A DNA stretch of 64,000 bases from positions 29,660-93,659 of the forward strand of contig JAPOWH010000015.1 of assembly GCA_026707735.1 (NCBI GenBank), in the 5' to 3' direction. This document shows, in pieces, positions 25,144 through 32,215 of this stretch (its first letter is position 1; every line of letters begins with the position of its first letter). The translations under genes were made by a program, and so were the position numbers. Origin of the DNA: Gammaproteobacteria bacterium (GTDB lineage Bacteria; Pseudomonadota; Gammaproteobacteria; Pseudomonadales; Azotimanducaceae). Below the pieces are notes generated by a model. It did not search any database and was not told the DNA's origin. It saw only the letters and a program-made list of their open reading frames with translations.

Positions 25144-26037
25144 ATGCGAATCGATCCTAAATCCAGACAACTATTGAAGTTCTCATGCCTTGCAAGTCTG
25201 CTTGGTCTCTACCTGATATTTGGGAACTCAACGGTAGGCCAAGAGGAGGAATCTACGCCTGCAATCAAGCGTGTGCCAGGTACCGACCACCCGGATCTCA
25301 ATGGCATATGGCAAGCCCTAAACACGGCAAACTACAACGTGGAGCGACATCTTGCCGCCCCAGCGTTGATGACTGTTGAAGGGCCACGTGGACCCGTACC
25401 GCATTTTCGTGTACTAGCGATGGGCGCCGTTGGCGCTGTACCGGGAGGACTTGGCGTCGTCAAGGACGGCAACAAGATTCCCTACAAGCCGGAAGCCGCT
25501 GCCATACGCGAGGAAAATAGAGAGAACTGGGCCGACCGCGATCCGGAAGTCAAATGCTACTTGCCCGGCGTGCCGCGAGCCAACTACATGCCTTTTCCAT
25601 TTCAGATAGTTCAAAGCGAGAATTCGTTCTTCATAGCCTACGAGTACGCTGGAGCTGTACGCGATATCTTCTACGAGGATCCGGGCCCCGCACCGGTCGA
25701 CTCCTGGATGGGACAATCCGTTGGCAATTGGAACGGCGACACGTTGGAAGTGACAGTAACAGCCCAGCTTGCCTCAACATGGTTTGACCGGTCGGGCAAT
25801 CACCACTCAGACAAAATGGTCGTGACAGAAAAGTGGTCGCCGATGGGTCCGAATCACATCAAATATGAAGCGACAATTGACGATCCCGAAACCTTCACCG
25901 AGCCATGGACCATTGAGATGCCACTGTATCGCAGAATGGAAGAAAACCTGATACTAATGGACTTCAAGTGCGTACAATTCGTAGAGGAATTGCTCTATGG
26001 GCAATGGCGGCGGGAATCCGTTCAGCCAGAGGAATAG
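25144..26037 (+). CDS. Secreted protein of a W-x(n)-DTL family, operon gene 1
   Basis: Exported 297-residue protein, function unknown. A signal peptide (LLKFSCLASLLGLYLIFGNS) follows ATG 25144, which has GAGGA seven bases upstream. The mature part begins with HPDLNGIWQALN and later has VGNWNGDTLEVTVTA, followed by an all-beta-looking C-terminal half (EKWSPMGPNHIKYEATIDDP). The same two landmarks (D-x-G-x-W/Y and W-x-x-DTL) occur in the next gene, so the two are distant paralogues. First of six tightly packed genes (spacing 12 bases, then overlaps). I recall such proteins as frequent, unnamed neighbours of DUF6152 genes in marine Gammaproteobacteria; that link is memory, not a search. Confidence 0.7.
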   Translation: MRIDPKSRQLLKFSCLASLLGLYLIFGNSTVGQEEESTPAIKRVPGTDHPDLNGIWQALNTANYNVERHLAAPALMTVEGPRGPVPHFRVLAMGAVGAVPGGLGVVKDGNKIPYKPEAAAIREENRENWADRDPEVKCYLPGVPRANYMPFPFQIVQSENSFFIAYEYAGAVRDIFYEDPGPAPVDSWMGQSVGNWNGDTLEVTVTAQLASTWFDRSGNHHSDKMVVTEKWSPMGPNHIKYEATIDDPETFTEPWTIEMPLYRRMEENLILMDFKCVQFVEELLYGQWRRESVQPEE

Positions 26038-26049
26038 AGGTAGAAATCA

Positions 26050-27108
26050 ATGAAAACACTTGCAATCGCAGCCATTACGTCACTTTTCGCCATCCCATTG
26101 GCGGCTGCTGAAGACGTACCCCGCACTGCTTCGGGAAAACCGGACTTTAGCGGAACTTACGACACCAAGACCATCACACCGCTAGAACGAAGCGATCCTA
26201 ACAGTTTGGTTATTGATGCAACAGATGCAGAAAACTACTCAAAGGGAGTAAAGGCACGCAATCAAGCAGCCGACAATCGTGTTTCGGACCCAAATCGCTC
26301 GGCACCTCCTGAAGGCGGGGATGGATCTCGCGGTCCCGCTGGAAACGTTGGCGGCTACAACCGCTTCTGGATTGACAATGGTGACGAATTTACAAAGGTC
26401 GACGGCGAATATCCAACATCGATTGTCTACTATCCAGAGAACGGACGTCGACCCGGGTGGACAGAGGCTGCCATTGGACGATGGAGCCAATTCAGAGCAC
26501 ATTGGCGTCAAAATACGGGCACCGCATATTGGTTGGAGGAAGGCATAGCAGGACCAAGCGATCATCCCGAGTATCTGACGCTTTCAGATCGTTGCCTGTT
26601 GGGTTTCTCATCGACTGGAGGTCCGCCGATGCTTCCAGCGCTTTACAACAACATAAAGAGGGTTGTGCAATCAGAAGACACTCTCATGATCCTGATTGAG
26701 ATGGTGCACGATGCGCGGATTATTCGAATTGGTGGTGAACATGTCCCCGACGACGTCCGCAAATGGCTTGGCGATTCGGTCGCGTGGTGGGAAGACGACA
26801 CACTTGTCGTGGACACCACGAATTTCAACGACACTCCAGCTTTGGGCGGAGCTACACGGGAATTGCACGTCGTCGAGCGATTTTCCATGGTTGACGATGA
26901 CACATTGCATTACGACTTCACTGTGACTGATCCAGGCGCATGGAAAGACAAATGGTCGGGCCGTTACACGTGGCCCAAGACTGATGATCAAATGTATGAG
27001 TACGCCTGCCATGAAGGCAACTACTCCATGCAGGGAATTCTCAAAGGCGCACGTGTACTAGAGGAAGATTGGTACGCGCAAAAGGAACAAGAGGAGACCG
27101 GTGAATGA
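26050..27108 (+). CDS. Secreted protein of the same family, operon gene 2
   Basis: 352 residues with a cleavable signal peptide (LAIAAITSLFAIPLAAAED). It carries SGKPDFSGTYDTKTITPLER near the mature N-terminus and DSVAWWEDDTLVVDTTNFND near residue 240, the same pattern as the gene before it, then a beta-rich end (HYDFTVTDPGAWKDKWSG, YACHEGNYSMQGIL). Starts 12 bases after gene 1 and its TGA overlaps the ATG of gene 3. Function unknown. Nothing in it looks like an active-site signature, so a binding or structural role in the periplasm is as likely as catalysis. Confidence 0.72.
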   Translation: MKTLAIAAITSLFAIPLAAAEDVPRTASGKPDFSGTYDTKTITPLERSDPNSLVIDATDAENYSKGVKARNQAADNRVSDPNRSAPPEGGDGSRGPAGNVGGYNRFWIDNGDEFTKVDGEYPTSIVYYPENGRRPGWTEAAIGRWSQFRAHWRQNTGTAYWLEEGIAGPSDHPEYLTLSDRCLLGFSSTGGPPMLPALYNNIKRVVQSEDTLMILIEMVHDARIIRIGGEHVPDDVRKWLGDSVAWWEDDTLVVDTTNFNDTPALGGATRELHVVERFSMVDDDTLHYDFTVTDPGAWKDKWSGRYTWPKTDDQMYEYACHEGNYSMQGILKGARVLEEDWYAQKEQEETGE

Positions 27109-27680
27109 AGATCGTCTCAGCGGCGCTTTTCGCCGTAGTAGCGCTATCTGGCACCAGCGCGTTAGCGCATCATGCTTTCGGTGCCGAATTCGATCCAAAT
27201 CGTCCACTTATTCTCAAGGGCAAAGTTGTAAAGGTTGAGTGGGTCAATCCGCATGCTTGGATTCATCTTGAGCACGAAAAGGAGGATGGAACGACCGAGA
27301 AGTGGATGGTCGAGGGAGGAACGCCGAATACTCTTCTCAGACGCGGCATCACTAGGAACTCGCTGAAACCAGGCACTAAGATTGTGGTCGACGGCTATCA
27401 ATCAAAGGATCGATCCAAGCGGGCAAATGGCCGGAACATAACCTATGACGACGGCCGAACTCTTTTCATGGGTTCGTCAGGAACCGGTGCGCCCCGCGAC
27501 GGTGCAGACCCAACGGAACGAGCGACCGACGAAGACCAAGAGAGACTGGAGCAGGTGCGAGAGGAAGCGGAAGCCGAGACTGAGCCGGATTCCGAATCCG
27601 GCGACTCAGAGACTGAAGATTCGGCAGCAGACGGAGACGAAACGACCGAGGAAACAACTGACGATTCGGCTGAAGGTTGA
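27105..27680 (+). CDS. DUF6152-type secreted protein with acidic tail, operon gene 3
   Basis: Small exported protein. Signal peptide (LFAVVALSGTSALAHH) then AHHAFGAEFDPNRPLILKGK, VKVEWVNPHAWIHLEHE and LRRGITRNSLKPGTKIVVDG, the hallmark pattern of DUF6152 (HHxF...NPHAW). This core, about 115 residues, looks like a small beta-barrel of the OB kind. From residue 120 the chain is strongly acidic (EDQERLEQVREEAEAETEPD, then SGDSETEDSAADGDETTEE). His residues at the mature N-terminus could bind metal, which is inference. ATG 27105 overlaps the previous stop (ATGA), and its own TGA overlaps the TTG of gene 4. Confidence 0.78.
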   Translation: MKIVSAALFAVVALSGTSALAHHAFGAEFDPNRPLILKGKVVKVEWVNPHAWIHLEHEKEDGTTEKWMVEGGTPNTLLRRGITRNSLKPGTKIVVDGYQSKDRSKRANGRNITYDDGRTLFMGSSGTGAPRDGADPTERATDEDQERLEQVREEAEAETEPDSESGDSETEDSAADGDETTEETTDDSAEG

Positions 27681-28144
27681 AACACACCCGTTTTTTCATT
27701 GCCTGCATGGCGCTGTTGCTCTGTGCTGGATGTAGTCGCGACGCACCGTCGACAGCACTCGACGTCTCCTACGATACCGCTCTGACCACGCTCGAGCTAA
27801 TGCATCTGGTCGTCGAACCTTCTGCGGATGTCCTGTGGGACTCTGCTGGATGGATCATGACTCTCGAGGGCGAGTATTCGCTTGTTCCCACCGACGACGA
27901 CGGATGGTTTGCTGTGGAAAGCGCTGCAAGCGTCATTATCGAATCTGGGAATCTTCTCAAACTACCTGAACGGTCTAGCGATAGAGCCGCATCGTGGTTG
28001 GAGTATTCGACCAACATGTCAGATCAAGGTAGATTGGCTCGACAAGCTGCCTTGGATCGCGACGGAGATGCCCTATTCCAAGTCGGCGCAAGTCTCTACC
28101 AGTCATGCGTCGAATGTCACGATGTTTATTGGACCATTCGTTGA
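27677..28144 (+). CDS. Heme c lipoprotein (cytochrome c'-like), operon gene 4
   Basis: 155 residues. Short signal peptide with lipobox (FFIACMALLLCAGC, lipid on the last Cys). The body is helical and ends with SLYQSCVECHDVYWTIR, a single CxxCH heme motif very close to the C-terminus, as in class II (cytochrome c') four-helix proteins. Starts with TTG 27677, overlapping the DUF6152 stop; an ATG ten codons later would destroy the signal peptide. An outer- or inner-membrane-anchored one-heme electron carrier is the likely role. Confidence 0.75.
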   Translation: MKHTRFFIACMALLLCAGCSRDAPSTALDVSYDTALTTLELMHLVVEPSADVLWDSAGWIMTLEGEYSLVPTDDDGWFAVESAASVIIESGNLLKLPERSSDRAASWLEYSTNMSDQGRLARQAALDRDGDALFQVGASLYQSCVECHDVYWTIR

Positions 28145-28200
28145 CTTAAGCTACGCAAAGCCAGCTAGCAGCAACTGTTTCATTTGACTAAGACACCGCG

Positions 28201-28758
28201 ATGCGCAGTTTCGTAGAGTGGCTGGACACACATGCGTGGAGCACAGCTCTTCACGAGTCGTTGCACATGTATCCCATAGTGGAGACCACACACGTGCTCT
28301 CGCTAATGGTCTTCGTTGGCACATTGGCCATAGTCGATTTCCGGCTTCTGGGAGTAGCTTTCCGCAATGTACCTGTCTCGCAGGTTACAAGCAGAGTCCT
28401 GCCATGGACTGCGTTGGGATTCGTGGTCATTGTTTCCACGGGTGTCATGCTGTTCTATGCGATTCCAATTCGCACCTTCCACAGCGTCTGGTTTCGACTA
28501 AAGGTCATTTTGATTGTTGCCGCAGGCATCAATGCCTGGTTGCTTCATCGAAGAATGACGCGTACGCGTGTCGAATGGGACAATGATCGTAAGCCTCCGT
28601 TGCTAGTTCGAATGTCCGCCGGAGTTTCTTTAGCCGCTTGGGCCGGCGTGATCATTTGCGGAAGAATGATTGCCTACAACTGGTTCGACTGCGACAAGCC
28701 TCAGCCTGCCTGGGTCAACTTCCTAGCTGGCTGCATTGCCGAGGCAGCCGTGCCATGA
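28201..28758 (+). CDS. DUF6644-like membrane protein, operon gene 5
   Basis: 185 residues with about four membrane segments. The N-terminal pattern HESLHMYPIVETTHVLSLMV then IVDFRLLGVAF is shared with the next gene (P-x-x-E-x-x-H ... D-x-RLLG), so the two are tandem paralogues. The membrane histidines and neighbouring heme protein suggest a b-heme or quinone-linked redox subunit, which is inference. ATG 28201, 56 bases after the cytochrome; stop overlaps the next ATG. Confidence 0.72.
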   Translation: MRSFVEWLDTHAWSTALHESLHMYPIVETTHVLSLMVFVGTLAIVDFRLLGVAFRNVPVSQVTSRVLPWTALGFVVIVSTGVMLFYAIPIRTFHSVWFRLKVILIVAAGINAWLLHRRMTRTRVEWDNDRKPPLLVRMSAGVSLAAWAGVIICGRMIAYNWFDCDKPQPAWVNFLAGCIAEAAVP

Positions 28759-29228
28759 CTCTCTACGACATCTTCGATATGCTTGAACGAGGACCCATCG
28801 GGGATGCCATACGCAATTCCTATTGGTTATTCCCAGCAATCGAAGCCGTTCACCTCATCGGTCTTTCGCTCTTGGGTGGCGCAGTGATTATTGTGGACCT
28901 TCGTCTTCTTGGCTTGGGTCTGACCAAACAGCCCATTCAACGAGTTGCTGCAAGTGCAAGTCCCTACCTGCTGGGAAGTCTCGCACTCATGTTCGCCACT
29001 GGTATACCGTTAGCGTTGTCAGAAATGATCAAGCTCTACTACAACCGTTCATTTTGGGTAAAGGTGACGGCGCTTGCAATCGCCATTGTCTATACCTACA
29101 CACTGAAACACCCGTTGATTCGCAATGAACGGACACCCCGATACGTGCTTTTCGTCCTAGGTCTGGTGTCGCTCGGCTTGTGGTTTACCGTCGCTGGCGC
29201 TGGTCGCTGGATTGGATTTTCCTCGTAA
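28755..29228 (+). CDS. DUF6644-like membrane protein, operon gene 6
   Basis: 157 residues from ATG 28755, which overlaps the preceding stop (ATGA). The frame is open upstream of this, but the extension runs within gene 5. It shows the family pattern NSYWLFPAIEAVHLIGLSLL and AVIIVDLRLLGLGL, then three further membrane helices ending GAGRWIGFSS. Probably pairs with gene 5 as a membrane heterodimer. Function unknown. Confidence 0.72.
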   Translation: MTLYDIFDMLERGPIGDAIRNSYWLFPAIEAVHLIGLSLLGGAVIIVDLRLLGLGLTKQPIQRVAASASPYLLGSLALMFATGIPLALSEMIKLYYNRSFWVKVTALAIAIVYTYTLKHPLIRNERTPRYVLFVLGLVSLGLWFTVAGAGRWIGFSS

Positions 29229-29254
29229 CGCCTGTTTATCGGCTCGAGCGATTC

Positions 29255-30193
29255 CTAGATAATTCGATAGAAGAAATCTTCGTCGTAAGCTTTTTCGGGA
29301 GTATTTCGAACTCTCTCGTCGAGTCGGTGAGCATCGTCGCCTACAAGAATTCGCCAACGACCTTGCTTGACGCCGTCGAGAATGATCCCTGACGCTTCCG
29401 CCGCAGTCGTTGGAGCATTGTCTCGGAAGAAATTCATCCGCTGCTTCATTCGATCGATGATCTGCTGGTCACTTTCGTTGTGCACGGGCTCTCCAGAGTT
29501 GGTCAGCCACTCTCGCAAGCGTTTGACCTGCTCCGGAGAAAACTCCCACTCTGATTTGCCAGACATGATCAGCTGGCTGTTGCTGGCAATCGATGTGCCA
29601 ATGTGGCCAGGCATGACTACGGATACGCCAATGTGCGGAGCATTCAGTCGAAAGTCGGTGATCAGCGCTTCGCTCAAACCCTTGACAGCAAATTTCGCCG
29701 CTGAATAGGCAGTATGGGGAGTTTGTGAACCGATGGACGCCCAAAATCCATTCACACTGCTTGTATTAACGACGTGCGCTTCCTCGCTCGCCTTGAGTAG
29801 CGGAAGAAACGCCCGCAGACACCAGTAGACACCGTTCCAGCAAATGTTGAACGTACGCTCCCAGTTTTCTCGAGGATCGTTGATGAAACTCCCCGCGCCG
29901 CCAATACCTGCGTTGTTGAACAAGAGGTTAATGTGAGATGTCTCGTGTTCTTCCTGCACTTCATTGGCGAACCGCACGATGTCCTCTTCTATCCCAACAT
30001 CGCAGTGGTGGCCGCTCACTCGCACATCGGGCGATTCTGAGCGTACAAGATCCAACGTTTCGTTGAGATTGGCATCGATGACATCACAGGATGCGACGTG
30101 GCAGCCCTGTGTGGCGAGCTGTCGCACTAGCTCCCGACCCATGCCTGTGCCTCCGCCGGTAACTACTGCAATCTTTCCTTGGAAATCTTCCAT
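29255..30193 (-). CDS. Short-chain dehydrogenase/reductase
   Basis: Classical SDR of 312 residues. NAD(P) motif AVVTGGGTGMGRELVR, NNAG element LLFNNAGIGGAGS, catalytic Ser in VVNTSSVNGF and catalytic YxxxK in HTAYSAAKFAVKGLSEALI. The extended C-terminal part (EQVKRLREWLTNSGEP, KAYDEDFFYRII) is typical of SDRs acting on bulky hydrophobic alcohols or ketones. ATG 30193 has AAGGA upstream; a longer frame to 30241 overlaps the ferredoxin gene. Starts 4 bases after the ferredoxin stop, so the two form an operon. Confidence 0.9.
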   Translation of the reverse strand: MEDFQGKIAVVTGGGTGMGRELVRQLATQGCHVASCDVIDANLNETLDLVRSESPDVRVSGHHCDVGIEEDIVRFANEVQEEHETSHINLLFNNAGIGGAGSFINDPRENWERTFNICWNGVYWCLRAFLPLLKASEEAHVVNTSSVNGFWASIGSQTPHTAYSAAKFAVKGLSEALITDFRLNAPHIGVSVVMPGHIGTSIASNSQLIMSGKSEWEFSPEQVKRLREWLTNSGEPVHNESDQQIIDRMKQRMNFFRDNAPTTAAEASGIILDGVKQGRWRILVGDDAHRLDERVRNTPEKAYDEDFFYRII

Positions 30194-30197
30194 GCTG

Positions 30198-30533
30198 TTA
30201 TTCCTTGTCAGATTCGTCGATTGTGTATATGCAAATTCCATCCAATGGGCGTGTTAGCGAAATCTGGCACGACAGTCTGCTGTTTGATCGACGGTTTGGG
30301 GTAAATGAGAGTATGTCAACTTCGTCGGGGTGCATTTCACCACACTTGGCGTACCAAGATTGATCCACGTAGCAATGGCAAGTCGAGCAAGTACATCCCC
30401 CTCCGCATTGGGCGAGAATGCCGGGAACACCGTTGTCGAGCGCAACGTCCATCACACTTTCCCCATCTCTTCCCAAATGGCACTCTCTGCGCCCATTTGA
30501 ATGAACAAATACGACCCGTATTTCTCTTTCCAT
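30198..30533 (-). CDS. Adrenodoxin/putidaredoxin-type [2Fe-2S] ferredoxin
   Basis: 111-residue electron carrier of the class that usually serves cytochrome P450 or Rieske-type oxygenases. The cluster motif C-x5-C-x2-C is in AQCGGGCTCSTCHCYVD, and the fourth ligand is in RLSCQISLTRPLDG. Length and pattern (VMDVALDNGVPGI before the cluster) fit putidaredoxin. It precedes the SDR by 4 bases; no P450 or ferredoxin reductase is in the window, so its partner must be elsewhere. Confidence 0.9.
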   Translation of the reverse strand: MEREIRVVFVHSNGRRECHLGRDGESVMDVALDNGVPGILAQCGGGCTCSTCHCYVDQSWYAKCGEMHPDEVDILSFTPNRRSNSRLSCQISLTRPLDGICIYTIDESDKE

Positions 30534-30660
30534 TAAGAACTACTTGCGATTTTCAGCGCTAGTTAAGAAATGTCCTGTCGGCAGCTCAGCCGTCGATTCT
30601 AGCTTTTCGCCAGTTTTGACTCGGTTGCTAAAATGCCTTGCCGAAAAAACGGAGAAAATT

Positions 30661-31269
30661 TTGGCGGTCATAGGGTTGACCGGTGGAATTGCGTCAGGCA
30701 AATCAACTGTTGCGCGGTATTTCGAGGAACGTGGGTATACGGTCATCGACGCCGACCTGCTAGGGCATCAAGTCTATTCGCCCTCAACTTCCGGCTTCAG
30801 CAAAGTAGTGGATGAATTCGGACGCGACATTGTCGGTTCCGATGGAATGATCGACCGCAAGAAACTTGGTGCATTGGTCTTTGGCGATCCAGACTCCTTG
30901 AAGAAACTAACCGAGATTGTTTGGCCAGAGATCAAGCAGCTAGCCATCGGTGAAATCAATCAAGCTAAATCAAATGGCAGTAGTGAGCATATAGTGTTGG
31001 AAGCAGCTGTAATGATCGAGGCAGGTTGGGAAGACATTGTCGATGAGGTCTGGGTTGTCTCGGTCGATCCTGAGACGGCAATTAGTCGAGCGTGCGTTCG
31101 GGATGGCTCTTCGCGGGAAGCAGTGGAGGCTCGCATCACCGCACAGATCAGCAATGAAGAACGAATCGCCGCTTCAGATGTACACATACACAACAGAGGA
31201 AGCGTCGACGATCTTTGCAATCGAGTAGACAGTGAGCTTGATTTGTTGGCAGCGAGGAGTCGCACATGA
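30661..31269 (+). CDS. coaE: Dephospho-CoA kinase
   Basis: Last step of coenzyme A synthesis: ATP-dependent phosphorylation of the ribose 3'-hydroxyl. P-loop IGLTGGIASGKSTVARYF, then VIDADLLGHQVY, and EAAVMIEAGWEDIVDEVWVV, as in CoaE. I choose TTG 30661 (GGAG six to seven bases upstream), which gives 202 residues against 206 in E. coli; the frame is open to 30544 but that extension is not family-like. Stop overlaps the PHP gene (ATGA). Confidence 0.95.
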   Translation: MAVIGLTGGIASGKSTVARYFEERGYTVIDADLLGHQVYSPSTSGFSKVVDEFGRDIVGSDGMIDRKKLGALVFGDPDSLKKLTEIVWPEIKQLAIGEINQAKSNGSSEHIVLEAAVMIEAGWEDIVDEVWVVSVDPETAISRACVRDGSSREAVEARITAQISNEERIAASDVHIHNRGSVDDLCNRVDSELDLLAARSRT

Positions 31270-31904
31270 TTCTCGACCTGCATACACACTCGATCAAGTC
31301 TGATGATGGTCGAGCAAAAGTGGACAACTACTGCAAGTGGATTCACGCGCGTAGTATTCCCATAGACGGTTTCGTTTTGACCGAGCACCGCCAGTTCGAC
31401 TTTGAATCCGACTACTCGGAGCTGGCCGAGGAGCACTCACTCACGATATTGAAGGGAAGCGAAGTGGAAACCGAGTACGGGCACGTACTGGTTTTTGGGG
31501 TTACTGAAGACTTGGTGGAGGAGTTTGACTTTTCTAGCATCAGAATTCCGTTAGCTACGGTCATTGAGTCCTGCGAGAGGCACGGGGCAGTCCCCGTGCC
31601 CTGCCATCCCGGACGCCCACGAGTCGGGATGAGTGCCCATCTTCAGGAGCTGGGTGTACCTATGGGCGTAAGGATTGTCGAGGTCTACAACGGAGGCAGC
31701 CGTGGGGCGGAAGACGAAATCGCGCAGGAAATGGCGCGGACCCAAGGATATCTTGGGATTGGCGGTAGCGACGCCCATATTGTCAGCCACATAGGCCGGT
31801 GTGCTACGCGATTCAATAATTCAATCCTCAACGAGCAGGATCTTGTGGCCGCTTTGGAAGCCGGCGCATTCGAACCTGTCACTTTTCGTGAGTCGTCGCT
31901 GTAG
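31266..31904 (+). CDS. PHP-domain phosphoesterase
   Basis: Metal-dependent hydrolase of the polymerase-and-histidinol-phosphatase fold, 212 residues. Metal-site motifs: MILDLHTHSIKSDDGRAK, VLTEHRQFDFES, VPVPCHPGRPRVG, and GIGGSDAHIVSHIGRC. Usual roles are phosphoester cleavage of nucleotides or small phosphates; the substrate cannot be told. Translationally coupled to coaE by a 4-base overlap. Confidence 0.88.
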   Translation: MILDLHTHSIKSDDGRAKVDNYCKWIHARSIPIDGFVLTEHRQFDFESDYSELAEEHSLTILKGSEVETEYGHVLVFGVTEDLVEEFDFSSIRIPLATVIESCERHGAVPVPCHPGRPRVGMSAHLQELGVPMGVRIVEVYNGGSRGAEDEIAQEMARTQGYLGIGGSDAHIVSHIGRCATRFNNSILNEQDLVAALEAGAFEPVTFRESSL

Positions 31905-31992
31905 CCAATCCAACTTCTGGCGTTGTACATCTGATTCTGAATTACCTGATGAGTCGCCACCTGTGGTTTAGGAGCGGATAGCCCCCATTCTG

Positions 31993-32211
31993 TTAATCCT
32001 GAACGTCAAATCCCAAATCCAGAATCGCATTTCGAATAGCGGCTTCGTCAACTAGAGAGGAATCGTAAGAAATTCGCGCCTCTTCATCGTCCAAGGACAC
32101 ACTAACTTGAAGAACGCCGTGAAGATCTCCAACAGCACGCTCTACGCTCCGCGTGCATGCATCGCATTCCATGCCCAAAACGCCTACCACTGATGTATTC
32201 GCATTTGCCAT
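31993..32211 (-). CDS. CopZ-like copper chaperone (HMA domain)
   Basis: 72-residue heavy-metal-associated domain with GMECDACTRSVERAV, an MxCxxC copper site, and a ferredoxin-like fold pattern ending LDLGFDVQD. It is the last gene of a copper locus, 4 bases downstream of the CopA-type ATPase, and would hand Cu(I) to it. Confidence 0.92.
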   Translation of the reverse strand: MANANTSVVGVLGMECDACTRSVERAVGDLHGVLQVSVSLDDEEARISYDSSLVDEAAIRNAILDLGFDVQD

Positions 32212-32215
32212 GTAT

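Noticed and set aside
27443..27708. Minus-strand open frames rich in Ser and Arg
   Set aside because: They are shadows of the acidic GAA/GAC-rich tail of the DUF6152 gene.
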